Below are positions 19,478 through 29,462 of a stretch of 64,000 bases of DNA, piece by piece (within the stretch, counting starts at the first letter, position 1; every line of letters starts with the position of its first letter). The notes below the pieces were generated by a model that did not search any database, was not told where the DNA came from, and saw nothing but the letters and a program-made list of their open reading frames with translations. The translations under genes were made by a program, and so were the position numbers. Origin of the DNA: Bradyrhizobium sp. CCGUVB4N (GTDB lineage Bacteria > Pseudomonadota > Alphaproteobacteria > Rhizobiales > Xanthobacteraceae); the NCBI RefSeq assembly GCF_024199945.1, contig NZ_JANADP010000001.1, positions 1,798,001-1,862,000 of the forward strand. Reading direction: 5' to 3'.

Positions 19478-20377
19478 AGCTTTAAGACCAAGCCAGAGAT
19501 CGCGCTTGAACAGATCGAAGCAGCCTGCAGAACCGGGCTTCCTCGCGGCGTGGTGCTGATGGATGCCGGATATGGCTGCAACACGGACCTGCGGACCAGC
19601 ATCAGCGCGTTGGCGTTGACCTATGTGGCTGGTATCTTGCCAAACACCACGGTGTGGACATCCGACACGGCGCCGCTACCGCCGAAAAAATGGTCGGGCA
19701 AAGGGCGACCACCAAAGCTGCTGCGCCGCGACCACAAGCATCAACCGATTTCGGTCAAGGAGCTTGCTCTTTGCCTTCCTAAGCGGGTCTGGCGCACGAT
19801 CAAGTGGCGAGAGGGCGCGGCCGAGCGGCTATCGTCGCGCTTCGCTCGCGCGCGCGTTTGCGTCGCGCATCGAGATTACCAACTCACCGAAAGCCGACCG
19901 GAAGAATGGCTTTTGATCGAATGGCCAGAAGGTGAGGACGAGCCGACCAAATACTGGCTTTCAACGTTGCCGGAAACGATCACTTTTGGAAGGCTAGTCG
20001 ATCTAACCAAGCTGCGCTGGCGCATCGAGCGCGATTATCAGGATCTCAAACAAGAGGTCGGGCTCGGGCATTTCGAAGGGCGAGGTTGGCGTGGCTTCCA
20101 CCACCACGCTACGCTGTGCATCGCAGCCTACGGATTCCTGGTCTCCGAGAGGGAGACGATTCCCCCCTCGGGATCTCGTTCCACCAGGCCGTTCAAGAGA
20201 CTTGCGGTTTCCAACGGTTACCGACCCAGAGGCTCCGCTGCTGCGACCCGAACGTCACATCCCGAACTCGATTGCGACGATGCGGCGAAGACTGATCGTT
20301 GCCATCGTCCGCACCCTCTCACGCTGTCCCTGTTGCATTCGCCCGATCAAACAGCGCCTTCTTTTGTGACGCAGTAA
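19478..20377 (+). pseudogene. 3' part of an IS701-family transposase (copy 1)
   Basis: From the ISL3 right end the sequence continues as SFKTKPEIALEQIEAA, identical to the internal part of the complete copy at 54848-56278. It keeps the MDAGYG and WRIERDYQDLKQE segments. The N-terminal ~190 codons are missing, removed at the ISL3 boundary. Identity to copy 2 extends a few bases past the stop (GCAGTAAGACTA) and then ends. Confidence 0.9.
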
Positions 20378-20464
20378 GACTAGCGGAGAGTAGAGCGAAC
20401 TTCTGACCAGCAGACCTTCGATCTGAAAAACTGGGTTCCTCGTCTGGTCCGTGGCGTCGATTTG

Positions 20465-22936
20465 TTAGCCTGACGACACCTTCCTTGTTTTGGCGAGCTC
20501 TCCTTCGGAAAGCATCACCGTACCAATGATACCCGATCTCGCCAAATGCGCGATCTCTGCGTCTGAAAGCCCGAGAAGACCTGATAGAACCTCTTTGTTA
20601 TGTTGTCCAAGTGTCGGGGCTGCCGCGCGGATTGCACAGGGCTCCTCACCTTCTCGAATCGGCATTGAGGGCTGCGGATGCAAGCCAATGAAAGCGCGTT
20701 CGACTTCTTGCAAAAACGCGCGCGCCCTGAGATGCTGATCGTTGAGCAGGTCAATTGGCAAGCGGGAGACGCCCGCCGCAACCTTTGCGGCCTGCAATTC
20801 GGACATGGCCTGATCCGCGTCGCGGGTGAGCGTCCAGGCTTCGATACTTCTCTCGATCAAATCTTCGATGCCGCGTCGCCCTTCAGTAGATTTCAGCGAT
20901 GCGTCGGTGGCCCAGTCTGGCCGCCCAATGAGAAAAGCAAGCCTCTGCCACATCTCCGCGTCCATCGCGGTTACCATGATCCAGTTGTCCTCACCTCTAC
21001 ATCGGAAGCAGCCGTGCGGCACGAATTGCGGATGTCGATTGCCGTATCTTTTCGGCGGCGTACCGCCGATCGAATGGACGGTGATCCATGGCGCCGCAAA
21101 TGGCATCATGCAGTCGATCTGCGCAAGATCAATGAACTGTCCCTGCCCGGCGGCGCGGGCGTGAATGAGCGCAACGAGAACCGCGGCGCAGCCGTTCAAT
21201 CCACCGACGGCGTCCCCGAAAGCGAAGTGGCTCATCACGGGTGGCCCTTCAACGCTTCCGATCACGCTTGGCAAGCCGGAACCCTGCTCGAGAGTCGAGC
21301 CGTACGCCCGGCAATCGCGATGGATGCTGTTCTTGCCAAAGGCTGACATCGACAGTACGATTAGCCGCGGGTTTAGCGTTTTCAACACGTCGTAGCCGAG
21401 CCCGAGCTTCGGCAGTACATCGACGGAATAATTGTCAACGACGATATCGGCTCCTGTCAACAACCGCTTGGCAAGCGCGATGCCCTGCGGCCGCGTCAGG
21501 TCGAGTGTGATACCGCGCTTGTTACGATTCATGATGCAGAAGCCCGGCACCGTTTCGTACATCCGGCCATCGACGTAAGTGGATCGCCGGTCGACGCCGC
21601 GCCACCAGTCCGGATATTGCATCGCCTCGATTTTGATGACGTCCGCACCGAGATCAGCCAGTGTGCGGGTACACAACGGGCCCGCCCAGCCCATCGAGAA
21701 GTCGACGACGCAAATTCCCTGCAGTGGCTGCCGACTGTCATCAGCGCCGCCGGACGATCCCGGCCAAGTGTCGGTCACGCGCGTTCTGGTTCTGTCGACC
21801 CCTTGCTGCTCGCCGGGAGCCGGAACCTTTCCGCCCCGGCGTGGCGGCGTTAATGTCAGTCGCTGCATCGAGCCAACCGTCAGGCCCTCTTCTTCGCCAA
21901 ACAGAACAGGCACGATGGCACCGCGGGCTTTCTTCTCCGAGTCCTGGAGCAGATCGGATATTTCGGGTATTGGCACAATAGGGATCTTGCGCTTCAGTCC
22001 CTCCGCAAACCACTCCTGCGCTGTCCGCGTCTTCAGCCTCGGCATGAACTGTCGTTCGATCTCCTCCATCTGTTGGAGACGATCTTGACTCAGAATCAGA
22101 GCTGGATCGTCACGCAATTCGTACAGACCCACCATGTCGCAGAAGGCGCGCCATTGTGCCGGCGTGCCCGTCGTGATGCCGAGCCAGCCCTTTTTGGTTT
22201 CGTAAATGCCGGCCGGAAAGGTCGGCCAGAATCGGTTAGTGCCGATACGGCGCATCACGTTGCCGCGCGCAAACGCTTCGAACGTGTGATACTCGCTAAG
22301 AGCGAGACTCGATTCAAAAATGCTGAGAGACCATGATCGCCCCGCTCCCGCGCGCGTCCGCGCAACCACTGAAGATGCCGCGGCAATGAAGCCCCACAGA
22401 CCGGCCAAAACACCCGTCTGAAAATCCGGTGCGTGCATCGGCGGGCCATCGGCCGCTCCAACCAGTTTAATGAGGCCAGCGAGCGCGCGGACGGTCGAGT
22501 CGGTTGCGGCAAACCCTGCGTAGGGCCCGTTGCGGCCGAACCAGTTCGCTTCAAGGTAGATCAGCCCTGGATTTCGCTGCCGGATCGCAGCGACATCAAT
22601 GGACGGGCAATCCGCGGAATCAACATCGCGGCCATCGATGAGGATGTCGCAATCGTCGATGAGTGCGGTCAACCGTGTGTCCACGTTCGGTTCGGCGCGG
22701 TCTATGATGATGCTTGATTTGTTGAAGTTGAGAAAAGCGAACCACGCGCTCTGGCCACCGGGCGTGAGTGGCGCGCTCCGGCGGAGTGGATCGCCTGCTG
22801 GCGGCTCGACCTTCTGAACATCGGCGCCGAAATCCGCAAATAGCCGCGCACAATAGCTGGTGGCGGCCGCGCTACCGACTTCGACGACGCGCAGATGCGA
22901 CAACACTCCGATTGACGACTCCATTTTCTCAGCCAT
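20465..22936 (-). CDS. Double-domain CaiB/BaiF family III CoA-transferase
   Basis: An 823-residue protein made of two family III CoA-transferase units in tandem, each usually a separate ~400-residue protein. Unit 1 (about 10-380) starts LRVVEVGSAAATSYCARLFADFGADVQKVE. Unit 2 (about 405-800) starts ICVVDFSMGWAGPLCTRTLADLGADVIKIE. Unit 2 has the expected catalytic Asp in GQGQFIDLAQID. The matching place in unit 1 reads GRSWSLSIFESS, with Ser instead of Asp, so unit 1 may be non-catalytic. The family moves CoA between carboxylic acids. It is followed upstream by an acyl-CoA dehydrogenase on the same strand, suggesting a CoA-thioester degradation pathway. The substrate is unknown. Confidence 0.88.
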   Translation of the reverse strand: MAEKMESSIGVLSHLRVVEVGSAAATSYCARLFADFGADVQKVEPPAGDPLRRSAPLTPGGQSAWFAFLNFNKSSIIIDRAEPNVDTRLTALIDDCDILIDGRDVDSADCPSIDVAAIRQRNPGLIYLEANWFGRNGPYAGFAATDSTVRALAGLIKLVGAADGPPMHAPDFQTGVLAGLWGFIAAASSVVARTRAGAGRSWSLSIFESSLALSEYHTFEAFARGNVMRRIGTNRFWPTFPAGIYETKKGWLGITTGTPAQWRAFCDMVGLYELRDDPALILSQDRLQQMEEIERQFMPRLKTRTAQEWFAEGLKRKIPIVPIPEISDLLQDSEKKARGAIVPVLFGEEEGLTVGSMQRLTLTPPRRGGKVPAPGEQQGVDRTRTRVTDTWPGSSGGADDSRQPLQGICVVDFSMGWAGPLCTRTLADLGADVIKIEAMQYPDWWRGVDRRSTYVDGRMYETVPGFCIMNRNKRGITLDLTRPQGIALAKRLLTGADIVVDNYSVDVLPKLGLGYDVLKTLNPRLIVLSMSAFGKNSIHRDCRAYGSTLEQGSGLPSVIGSVEGPPVMSHFAFGDAVGGLNGCAAVLVALIHARAAGQGQFIDLAQIDCMMPFAAPWITVHSIGGTPPKRYGNRHPQFVPHGCFRCRGEDNWIMVTAMDAEMWQRLAFLIGRPDWATDASLKSTEGRRGIEDLIERSIEAWTLTRDADQAMSELQAAKVAAGVSRLPIDLLNDQHLRARAFLQEVERAFIGLHPQPSMPIREGEEPCAIRAAAPTLGQHNKEVLSGLLGLSDAEIAHLARSGIIGTVMLSEGELAKTRKVSSG

Positions 22937-22959
22937 ACTGACACTCCGTAATAGTATCT

Positions 22960-23725
22960 GTCACGCCATGCGAGCATACGAACACCGGGAGCGCGGTTGC
23001 CTCCCATAGCGCTGTGGATCGCGTCGTCGAGATGCCTGGGGTTACTCTTGATCAAGCTTGCCGCATGCGGATCAACGCCGGAGCCATGCTTACCGCCCTG
23101 CCGAATCCCGTTCGAGCAACAAAGCCACTCGGCCAATTCGCCCGGGATTTTGTAGATGCACAGGCACATGCCCGGAATTGCACTCCGTGGCTGGTCTACC
23201 ATTTCTAATCCCCTGTAGCGGGCGGCTTTCGGCCGAAATGGCGGTGTTGCCTTTGCGACGCTCGCGAGGACTTCGTACTCTGGCGCGTTCTTGATCACGC
23301 CTCGAGCAGCAGCTTCTGTGTCGCATCGCGAGTGCATCTTGTTGATTTGTCCTGCGCGTGACTGCCCTAGCGTGGTCCTCGTCAAGCGTATGGACCTGGA
23401 GTTCCATTGACTCCAGCAGACCCGGACAGTTGTAGTCGAGGTCGGCCTCAGTGCTCCGGAAGTATCCGTTTGCAAAGCCTATCTGAGTGGTGATCAGCTG
23501 TTGCATTTCATTTTCGTTCTCATCTGCCAAGAACATGCGCCGGACCACTAAGGTGGACCGGCACGACAGCCCGGCTTAGCGGCACCTGACCGAGTTGGTC
23601 CTGTACGCATGAGTTTGCTGAAAGGCTTGGGCGCATAACATGCGGCCAGAGGGACTGCATGCCGCCCCCGCCTCCTGGCTGGGATCTGCTCATCCTTCCG
23701 CCGCCAAGGTGGCGCTCACTTCGTC
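22960..23725 (-). other. Decayed coding remnant between CoA-transferase and acyl-CoA dehydrogenase
   Basis: The minus strand holds stretches with coding look in shifting frames. One has MQQLITTQIGFANGYFRSTEADL (around 23440-23510), another EYEVLASVAKATPPFRPKAARYRG and IPGMCLCIYKIPGELAEWL (around 23140-23290). They do not join in one frame and I cannot name the family. A broken gene of the same cluster is the likeliest reading. Confidence 0.4.
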
Positions 23726-23751
23726 GCGGGAGAGCCACGTGGCTCTCCCGC
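23726..23751. terminator. 26-bp perfect palindrome just after the acyl-CoA dehydrogenase
   Basis: GCGGGAGAGCCAC is followed directly by its complement, with no loop. It begins 1 bp after the stop codon of the leftward acyl-CoA dehydrogenase. It probably stabilises or ends that transcript, although no U-tract follows; it could also be a protein-binding site. Confidence 0.6.
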
Positions 23752-23752
23752 C

Positions 23753-24988
23753 TTAATGCACCGGACGATCTACATGCTTCCGAAGTTCAAGTCTGGCGAT
23801 GGCACGGCAGTGCACTTCATCGGGGCCATCGGCCAGCCGCATGGTGCGCACTAACCCATAGTCGCGCGCAAGGCCTGCGTCGTCTGAGACGCCGGCGCCA
23901 CCAAAGGCCTGGATCGCCTGGTCGATGACCCTGAGCGCCATGCGGGGCGCCGCCACCTTGATCATGGCGATCTCCAGTTGAGCGGCCTTGTTGCCGACGC
24001 GGTCCATCATGTCGGCTGCTTTCAGGCACAAGAGCCGGCTCATTTCGATATCGATTCTTGCTTCCGCGATGCGCTGCTCCCAGACCGAGTGCTCGATGAT
24101 TTTCTTGCCGAAAGCAACGCGCGAATTGAGCCGCTTGACCATATTCTCCAGCGCAGCTTCGGCCTTGCCGATTGTGCGCATGCAGTGATGGATGCGGCCC
24201 GGGCCGAGCCGGCCTTGCGCGATCTCAAACCCTCTGCCCTCGCCCAGCAACATATTACTCGCGGGAACGCGGACATTTTCAAGCAGTATCTCGCCATGGC
24301 CGTGCGGTGCATCGTCATAGCCAAACACGGGCAACATTCTTTCGATTTTGATGCCCGGCGTGTCTAAGGGTACCAAGATCTGCGACTGCTGCTGGTGGCG
24401 TGGCGCCTTGAAATCGGTCTTGCCCATCACAATTGCGAACTTGCAGCGGGGATCGCCCGCGCCCGAGGACCACCATTTGCGACCGTTCACGACGTAGTTG
24501 TCGCCGTCGCGCTCGATTCGGGTCTCGATATTGGCGGCATCCGATGAGGCAACCGCAGGCTCTGTCATCAAGAAGGCCGAGCGGATCTCCCCGTTCATCA
24601 AGGGCTTGAGCCATTGCCGTTTTTGCTCCTTGGTGCCGTAACGCATCAAGACTTCCATGTTGCCGGTATCGGGCGCGGAGCAGTTGAAAACTTCCGAAGC
24701 CCAGATGATGCGCCCCATTTCTTCGGCAAGCGGCGCATATTCCAAATTGCTCAATCCCGCGCCGCGGAGTTCGTCGTCCTCATGCAACGAAGGCGGCAGA
24801 AACATGTTCCACAGACCATCGGCGCGCGCCTTCTTCTTTAGGCTCTCGATCAGGGGGATCGGCTTCCAGCGGTCAGCCCCGGCGTCCTGCAGCTTGTAAG
24901 GGGGTACGGCGGGCAAGACGTGTTTGGTCATGAACGACTGTACACGGCCCAGCCATTCATTCTGCTTTGGCGACGTCGTGAAATCCAT
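23753..24988 (-). CDS. Acyl-CoA dehydrogenase
   Basis: A 411-residue FAD enzyme that puts a 2,3 double bond into acyl-CoA. From [15 protein letters not shown] the usual three-part fold follows: N-terminal helices, a beta domain with [19 protein letters not shown] and [11 protein letters not shown], and C-terminal helices with [25 protein letters not shown] and [11 protein letters not shown]. The end carries [10 protein letters not shown]. The pattern is close to the ACAD10/11-like and FadE-type branch with longer or unusual substrates. The frame extends far upstream without similarity, so the ATG at 24988 is chosen. It is probably linked to the CoA-transferase downstream on the same strand. 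Confidence 0.92.
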   Translation of the reverse strand: MDFTTSPKQNEWLGRVQSFMTKHVLPAVPPYKLQDAGADRWKPIPLIESLKKKARADGLWNMFLPPSLHEDDELRGAGLSNLEYAPLAEEMGRIIWASEVFNCSAPDTGNMEVLMRYGTKEQKRQWLKPLMNGEIRSAFLMTEPAVASSDAANIETRIERDGDNYVVNGRKWWSSGAGDPRCKFAIVMGKTDFKAPRHQQQSQILVPLDTPGIKIERMLPVFGYDDAPHGHGEILLENVRVPASNMLLGEGRGFEIAQGRLGPGRIHHCMRTIGKAEAALENMVKRLNSRVAFGKKIIEHSVWEQRIAEARIDIEMSRLLCLKAADMMDRVGNKAAQLEIAMIKVAAPRMALRVIDQAIQAFGGAGVSDDAGLARDYGLVRTMRLADGPDEVHCRAIARLELRKHVDRPVH

Positions 24989-25351
24989 GTGACGCTCTTT
25001 CTTCTCTGCATGGGCCACTCGTCCGGCCGCATCGCTGTTCGCGCTCATCGCCTCAACGGACGTACTAGGCGCCGGGTTTGTTACCGCGGGGAATGTGCGC
25101 ATTGACAAGGTCCACCTCCAAACTTTCCTACAAACGCTTGACGTGCAACTCTCAAGTTTGGGAGGTGATCCAAGCCTAGCGATCAAACTCACATCGCTGG
25201 TAATGGCCATCGCCATTTGCTCCGCGTGCACAAAAACGGTCGCTATCGGAGCGAACCGGACATGGTCGAATTGCTGATGGGGCTGGCCCCCCCCCCGAAT
25301 GGCATCGATGTGCCAAAGGGAGGTGTTGAGAACCACGCGAGGAGGCGTCCG
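24989..25351. other. Region upstream of the acyl-CoA dehydrogenase
   Basis: Holds the presumptive promoter of the leftward gene and the 5' leader of the IS110 remnant. A run of ten C bases lies at about 25287-25296. No gene is recognised. Confidence 0.4.
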
Positions 25352-25625
25352 TGTCAGAGGTTACCATAATCGGCATGGATATCATCAAGCATGTCTTTCA
25401 CGCGCACGGCGCGATGAGCAGGGCCGATCACTATTCGGCAAGCGGATCAGTCGAGGAAAGCTGCTGGATTTCTTCGAGGCCCTACCAGGTTATACTGTCG
25501 CGCTCGACGCGGTGAAGCACACACTGGGCCCGTCAGTTCATCCAGCTTGGCGATGAGGTTCGGCTCACTCCGCTCGCCTATGTAAAGCCCTTCGTGAAGC
25601 GGCAAAAGAACGGCGCGCATCGTCT
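25352..25625 (+). pseudogene. IS110-family transposase, N-terminal remnant with frameshifts
   Basis: From a GTG preceded by GCGAGGAGGCGTCC, the text reads [20 protein letters not shown] in the start frame. RGKLLDFFEALPGYTVALDA follows in a second frame, and RQFIQLGDEVRLTPLAYVKPFVKRQKNGA in another. These are the conserved first ~90 residues of IS110 transposases (DEDD type). At least two frame changes occur and the rest of the gene is absent. Confidence 0.8.
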
Positions 25626-26079
25626 GGGCGCTACTTGTAAAGCAGGAAAACTACATAGCGCCGGTTCGCGGCCAAGGCGTGAGCCTGGCGGACCTGAGGT
25701 CCGTCGCAGGTGTAGTCGGTCGAAGAAGGGTATGACTTCGGTGAAACGGGGCTAGATAACCAGATGCACTCATCGTGACTGGAGCACGCATTTTATGATT
25801 TGGTTTCGGTCCGCGAAATCCTATACGGCCCCGCAGCTCCATCGCTGCGTCAGAGGCCGGACAGATGGCAGCATCCAAATACGTGCGACCTTCTTCAAAA
25901 ACCGCTTGCATCTGGCGGGGCGCCACAGATAGGTACACGCCCTGCTGTAGTGGGCCTGATGTTGTCAAGCCGCCCGATTGGACATCACGCCGCCGAGCTC
26001 ATGCTTCTGTCCCTGGTCAACGCCTGGCCGCCACATCATGCTGAGAGGGAGCGGTGAGCCTATCTAGTCGGCCGTGAAC
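25626..26079. other. Gene-free stretch between IS remnants
   Basis: No family signal on either strand. Probably debris between the IS110 and IS5 fragments. Confidence 0.4.
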
Positions 26080-26290
26080 AAGGCTCTAAGCGATTGAGCA
26101 GGAGTCTGTTTTCGGGTTTTGGAGGCGTTTGAGATTGCAGGGATTTGGGGCTTGAGGCTTCCAAACCCTGCAAATTGGTTTTTGGATTTCCTTTTGCTGC
26201 GGGCCATGATTCTGTGGTGCATCGGAGAAGACGATGCGGCCGAAGAAGCACAAGACCACGGGATCGAATGACCTGTTCCGGGCACGGCTT
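26080..26290 (+). mobile_element. Left end of an IS5-type element with the first 19 transposase codons
   Basis: The ATG at 26234 opens with MRPKKHKTTGSNDLFRARL, the characteristic start of a group of IS5-type transposases common in rhizobia. The sequence then changes abruptly at about 26291 into an FAD-linked oxidase gene. The left limit is approximate; the untranslated part upstream contains G/T-rich sequence with a short imperfect hairpin. Confidence 0.65.
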
Positions 26291-27272
26291 CCACAAATGC
26301 GGTCGGCACCACTGCGCTCGCCTATGGTGTTGCGCGTGACATGGCGCTGGGGCTGGAGGTCGTGCTGGCAGATGGCCGCGCGCTCAACGTCCTATCGAAG
26401 CTTAAGAAGGACAATACCGGATACGATCTGCGCAATCTCTTCATCGGCGCGGAAGGGACGCTTGGCATCATCACAGCAGCAACACTAAAGCTGTTTCCGA
26501 AACCTCGTACGATCGGGACGGCATTCGTTGGGCTGAAGTCTCCAGTAGCGGCTCTGAAGCTGCTGTCGATTGCGCAAAGAGAAGCCGCCGGCGCGCTGAC
26601 GAGCTTTGAGCTCTTGAGCGAAGTTGCGGTCGATTTCTCGATTCGCCATGGCATCGACGTCCGGAATCCGTTGGGCGAAAGGCATCCTTGGTATGTGTTG
26701 ATGGAATTGTCCTCACCGCGCGAGGATGCGAGCGTCACGATCGAGGCGATCCTTGCAAACGCGCTGGAAAGAGAGATCATCTGCGACGCAGTGATCGCAG
26801 CCAATCTTAGCCAACGGCTTGCTTTCTGGAGGCTGCGTGAGGAGATCTCGGCCGCGCAAAAACCCGAGGGCGGCTCGATCAAGTACGACATTTCCCTGCC
26901 GATCGCCGCGGTGCCCGAATTTGTCGAACGGGCAGATGCTGCTGTGACTAAGCTTATTCGGGGCGCGCGCCCGGCACCGTTTGGTCATCTGGGCGACGGA
27001 AACATCCATTACAATGTGAGCCAGCCGATCGGCGCTAACACCACCGAGTTCCTGGCGGCTGGCACGATGTCAACGCGGTGGTATTCGCGCTCGTAGCCGA
27101 GCTCGGCGGCTCAATCTCGGCCGAGCACGGCATCGGCGTACTCAAGCGCAACGATCTGCCCAAAGTGAAGGACAAAGTGGCTATCGAGCTCATGCGATCC
27201 ATGAAAGCGATGCTGGATCCGCTGGGCATCATGAATCCGGGAAAGGTGTTACGACGTTGTCGAACGCGGTAA
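26291..27272 (+). pseudogene. FAD-linked oxidase (GlcD/D-2-hydroxyacid dehydrogenase type), truncated and frameshifted
   Basis: Starts mid-domain with TNAVGTTALAYGVARDMAL, then GYDLRNLFIGAEGTLGIIT, typical of the FAD-binding (PCMH) domain. It runs through the substrate domain to APFGHLGDGNIHYNVSQP. At about 27060 the frame changes; HDVNAVVFALVAELGGSISAEHGIG and MNPGKVL follow in the second frame. About 130 N-terminal residues are missing at the IS5 junction. The enzymes oxidise D-lactate, glycolate or 2-hydroxyglutarate, and the substrate cannot be told. It is not functional as it stands. Confidence 0.88.
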
Positions 27273-27782
27273 GCTAGGCGGCGCTGACGAATGCGTCCTC
27301 TGGTGACGAGAGGATATTGCGGCGCCATCAACGGCAGTCGCCACGCGCCCTCCCGCTGTCAACATCACCCGATCAAGCGACCGTCCTGGGCGGCCGCGAC
27401 ATTGCCAATGCCGTTCCGTCTGCGCCGGTCGGGAAGAGCCGCTGGGTCCACATTCCTTCGAAGACGATGATCCACGTGGCTCGCAACGGCCCACCTGGGC
27501 GTCAAGAGAAAGAGAGTAATCGGGCCCAAGCAGGCCTGAATGCGTCCACGTAAGGCTCTCTATCTTCAGCGCGCAATATACGCACAAATCTTGCGCAAAA
27601 ACTTGAAATGTGAAGAAGTTAAGCGTCATATTCCTTCAGTTCGCAGTTTTGCTTCGAACTCTTGCGGCTAGCCTTTGCCTTACCGACACGAGAGCCGAGA
27701 AGCGCGTGTGTCGAGATTTTAGTAGGCTTGAAGTGCAAGCGAACGGATAGGCGCGGGTTCAACAACTTCTCCGAGGATCGGA
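27273..27782. other. Region upstream of the ABC transporter operon
   Basis: No gene recognised. It must hold the promoter of the rightward transport operon; no clear operator motif is visible. Confidence 0.4.
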
Positions 27783-28664
27783 ATGGACTCGTCAACAGCT
27801 GAGTCGAAAGACAGAAAACGGTCCGGGTTGCTGCTCCTGGCACCCGCGTCGCTTGTCCTTATCGTCTTCCTGTTGATCCCGGCCGGCATCGTCCTGCGGA
27901 TAAGCTTTTATCCCGGTAGCACGAGCATTGGGGCAGAGGGTTACTCACTCGCTCAGTATGTGAAGTTCTTCAGCAACTCGCTGTACTTGTCAGTGCTTGG
28001 CGAGACGATAGCGTACGCGCTCATCGTTTGCCTTGGCTGCTTGGTCCTTGGCTTTCCCGTTGGCTATTCCCTCGCACGGCACTCGCCAGCTAAACGGCGT
28101 CTGCGCATGCTGATGGTGATCGTCCCTTTGACGTTAAGCCTGGTGGTGGTCGTCTTTGGCTGGATGGTGCTGCTGGGCCGGCAAGGTCTGGTCAATAGTA
28201 TTATGGTATCGCTGGGGATTGTCTCGACTCCGCAGCAGCTTCTGTTCAATCGTACTGCAGTCGTAATCGTTCTGATTCAGCAATTTCTACCATTCATGAT
28301 CCTTTCGGTCATGAATGTTGTGATGCAGATTGATCCTATTCTTGAGCAAGCCTCGACGAGCCTTCGTGCCAATCGCGCGCGGACCTTCATAAAGGTCATC
28401 ATTCCTCTGTCGACGCCGGGGATCCTCGCAGGCCTGTCTCTGATATTCGTCATGGCTGTTTCTGCATTTGTGACCCCGCGGCTGGTTGGGGGACCGCGTG
28501 CCCAGATGGTCGGCGGATTTATCTATGATCAAATCCTCACGACAGCGAACTGGCCGTTCGGCGGCGCGATGGCATTCATTCTCCTTGCCATAGCCTTCGG
28601 ACTGATGGCTGTCCTAAACGCGGTGATCATTCGCCCGCTCACGAGAGGCCTCCATGTTCGGTGA
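27783..28664 (+). CDS. ABC transporter permease (PotB type)
   Basis: A 293-residue inner-membrane permease with six predicted helices. The first is LLAPASLVLIVFLLIPAGIVL near residues 20-40. The cytoplasmic EAA loop contains EQASTSLRANRARTFIKVIIPLSTPGI, the coupling site for the ATPase. The pattern is that of spermidine/putrescine- and Fe(III)-type importers. First gene of an operon; it overlaps the next permease by 11 bp. The substrate is set by the binding protein encoded downstream. Confidence 0.88.
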   Translation: MDSSTAESKDRKRSGLLLLAPASLVLIVFLLIPAGIVLRISFYPGSTSIGAEGYSLAQYVKFFSNSLYLSVLGETIAYALIVCLGCLVLGFPVGYSLARHSPAKRRLRMLMVIVPLTLSLVVVVFGWMVLLGRQGLVNSIMVSLGIVSTPQQLLFNRTAVVIVLIQQFLPFMILSVMNVVMQIDPILEQASTSLRANRARTFIKVIIPLSTPGILAGLSLIFVMAVSAFVTPRLVGGPRAQMVGGFIYDQILTTANWPFGGAMAFILLAIAFGLMAVLNAVIIRPLTRGLHVR

Positions 28665-29454
28665 CATCATCGATAGAGCACTGGCCAAGGCTGGCGTGTT
28701 GGTTCGCGCGCTTGTATATCTCACGCTAATTCTACCGGCCGTTATCGTGGTCGCCACGTCCTTTACGTCTGGGGAAGCGATGCGGTTCCCGCCGACCGGC
28801 TTCTCCCTGCGTTGGTATTACGCGTTCTGGCAGAGCTCGCTTTTTATCGACTCGCTGAGTCTGAGCCTCAAACTGGCTGCAATTGCGACAGCTCTATCGC
28901 TTGCTATCGGTTTCGCAGCTGCCTTCGCCATCGAGCGACATAAATTCTCTGGTCGAGAGCTCATACGGGGATTCATGCTTTCTCCGTTGCTGATTCCGGC
29001 GGTGGTCCTGGGCCTGGGACTGATGCAGTTGCAAGTCTGGATGGGCATAAGTCAGACTTTCCTCGGCCTGCTCATCGGACATGTCGTGGTGACGCTCCCC
29101 TATGTCGTCCGCACCCTCTCGGCCAGCATGGTGTTGTTCGATCGCAATCTAGAGCAGGCGGCAATGAGCTTGCGGGCAACGCCCGCGAGGGTCCTGTGGA
29201 CAATTACGATCCCCCTGCTGGTACCGGGCATGATTTCCGCTGGCGTATTCGCGCTCGTCACGTCATTCGGAAATGTCAGTCTTTCAGTCTTTCTCGGAGC
29301 GGGAGGTAATGTCACCCTCCCAGTCCAGGTGCTGGCCTACGTTGAGCAAACCGTCGATCCGCTGGTTGCCGCCGTTTCCTCCGTCGTCATCATCTTCACA
29401 TTGCTGGCCATCTTGATCGCCGACCGTATCTCGGGGCCGAAGTCCGTCATTTGA
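28654..29454 (+). CDS. ABC transporter permease (PotC type)
   Basis: A 266-residue partner permease. Helices start with LVRALVYLTLILPAVIVVAT. A PotC-like FPPTGFSLRWYYAFW segment follows, and the EAA loop reads EQAAMSLRATPARVLWTITIP. It overlaps the first permease and is followed by the ATPase at 29463, so the three are translationally linked. It would form a heterodimeric channel with the first permease. Confidence 0.88.
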   Translation: MFGDIIDRALAKAGVLVRALVYLTLILPAVIVVATSFTSGEAMRFPPTGFSLRWYYAFWQSSLFIDSLSLSLKLAAIATALSLAIGFAAAFAIERHKFSGRELIRGFMLSPLLIPAVVLGLGLMQLQVWMGISQTFLGLLIGHVVVTLPYVVRTLSASMVLFDRNLEQAAMSLRATPARVLWTITIPLLVPGMISAGVFALVTSFGNVSLSVFLGAGGNVTLPVQVLAYVEQTVDPLVAAVSSVVIIFTLLAILIADRISGPKSVI

Positions 29455-29462
29455 GGAGAAAC

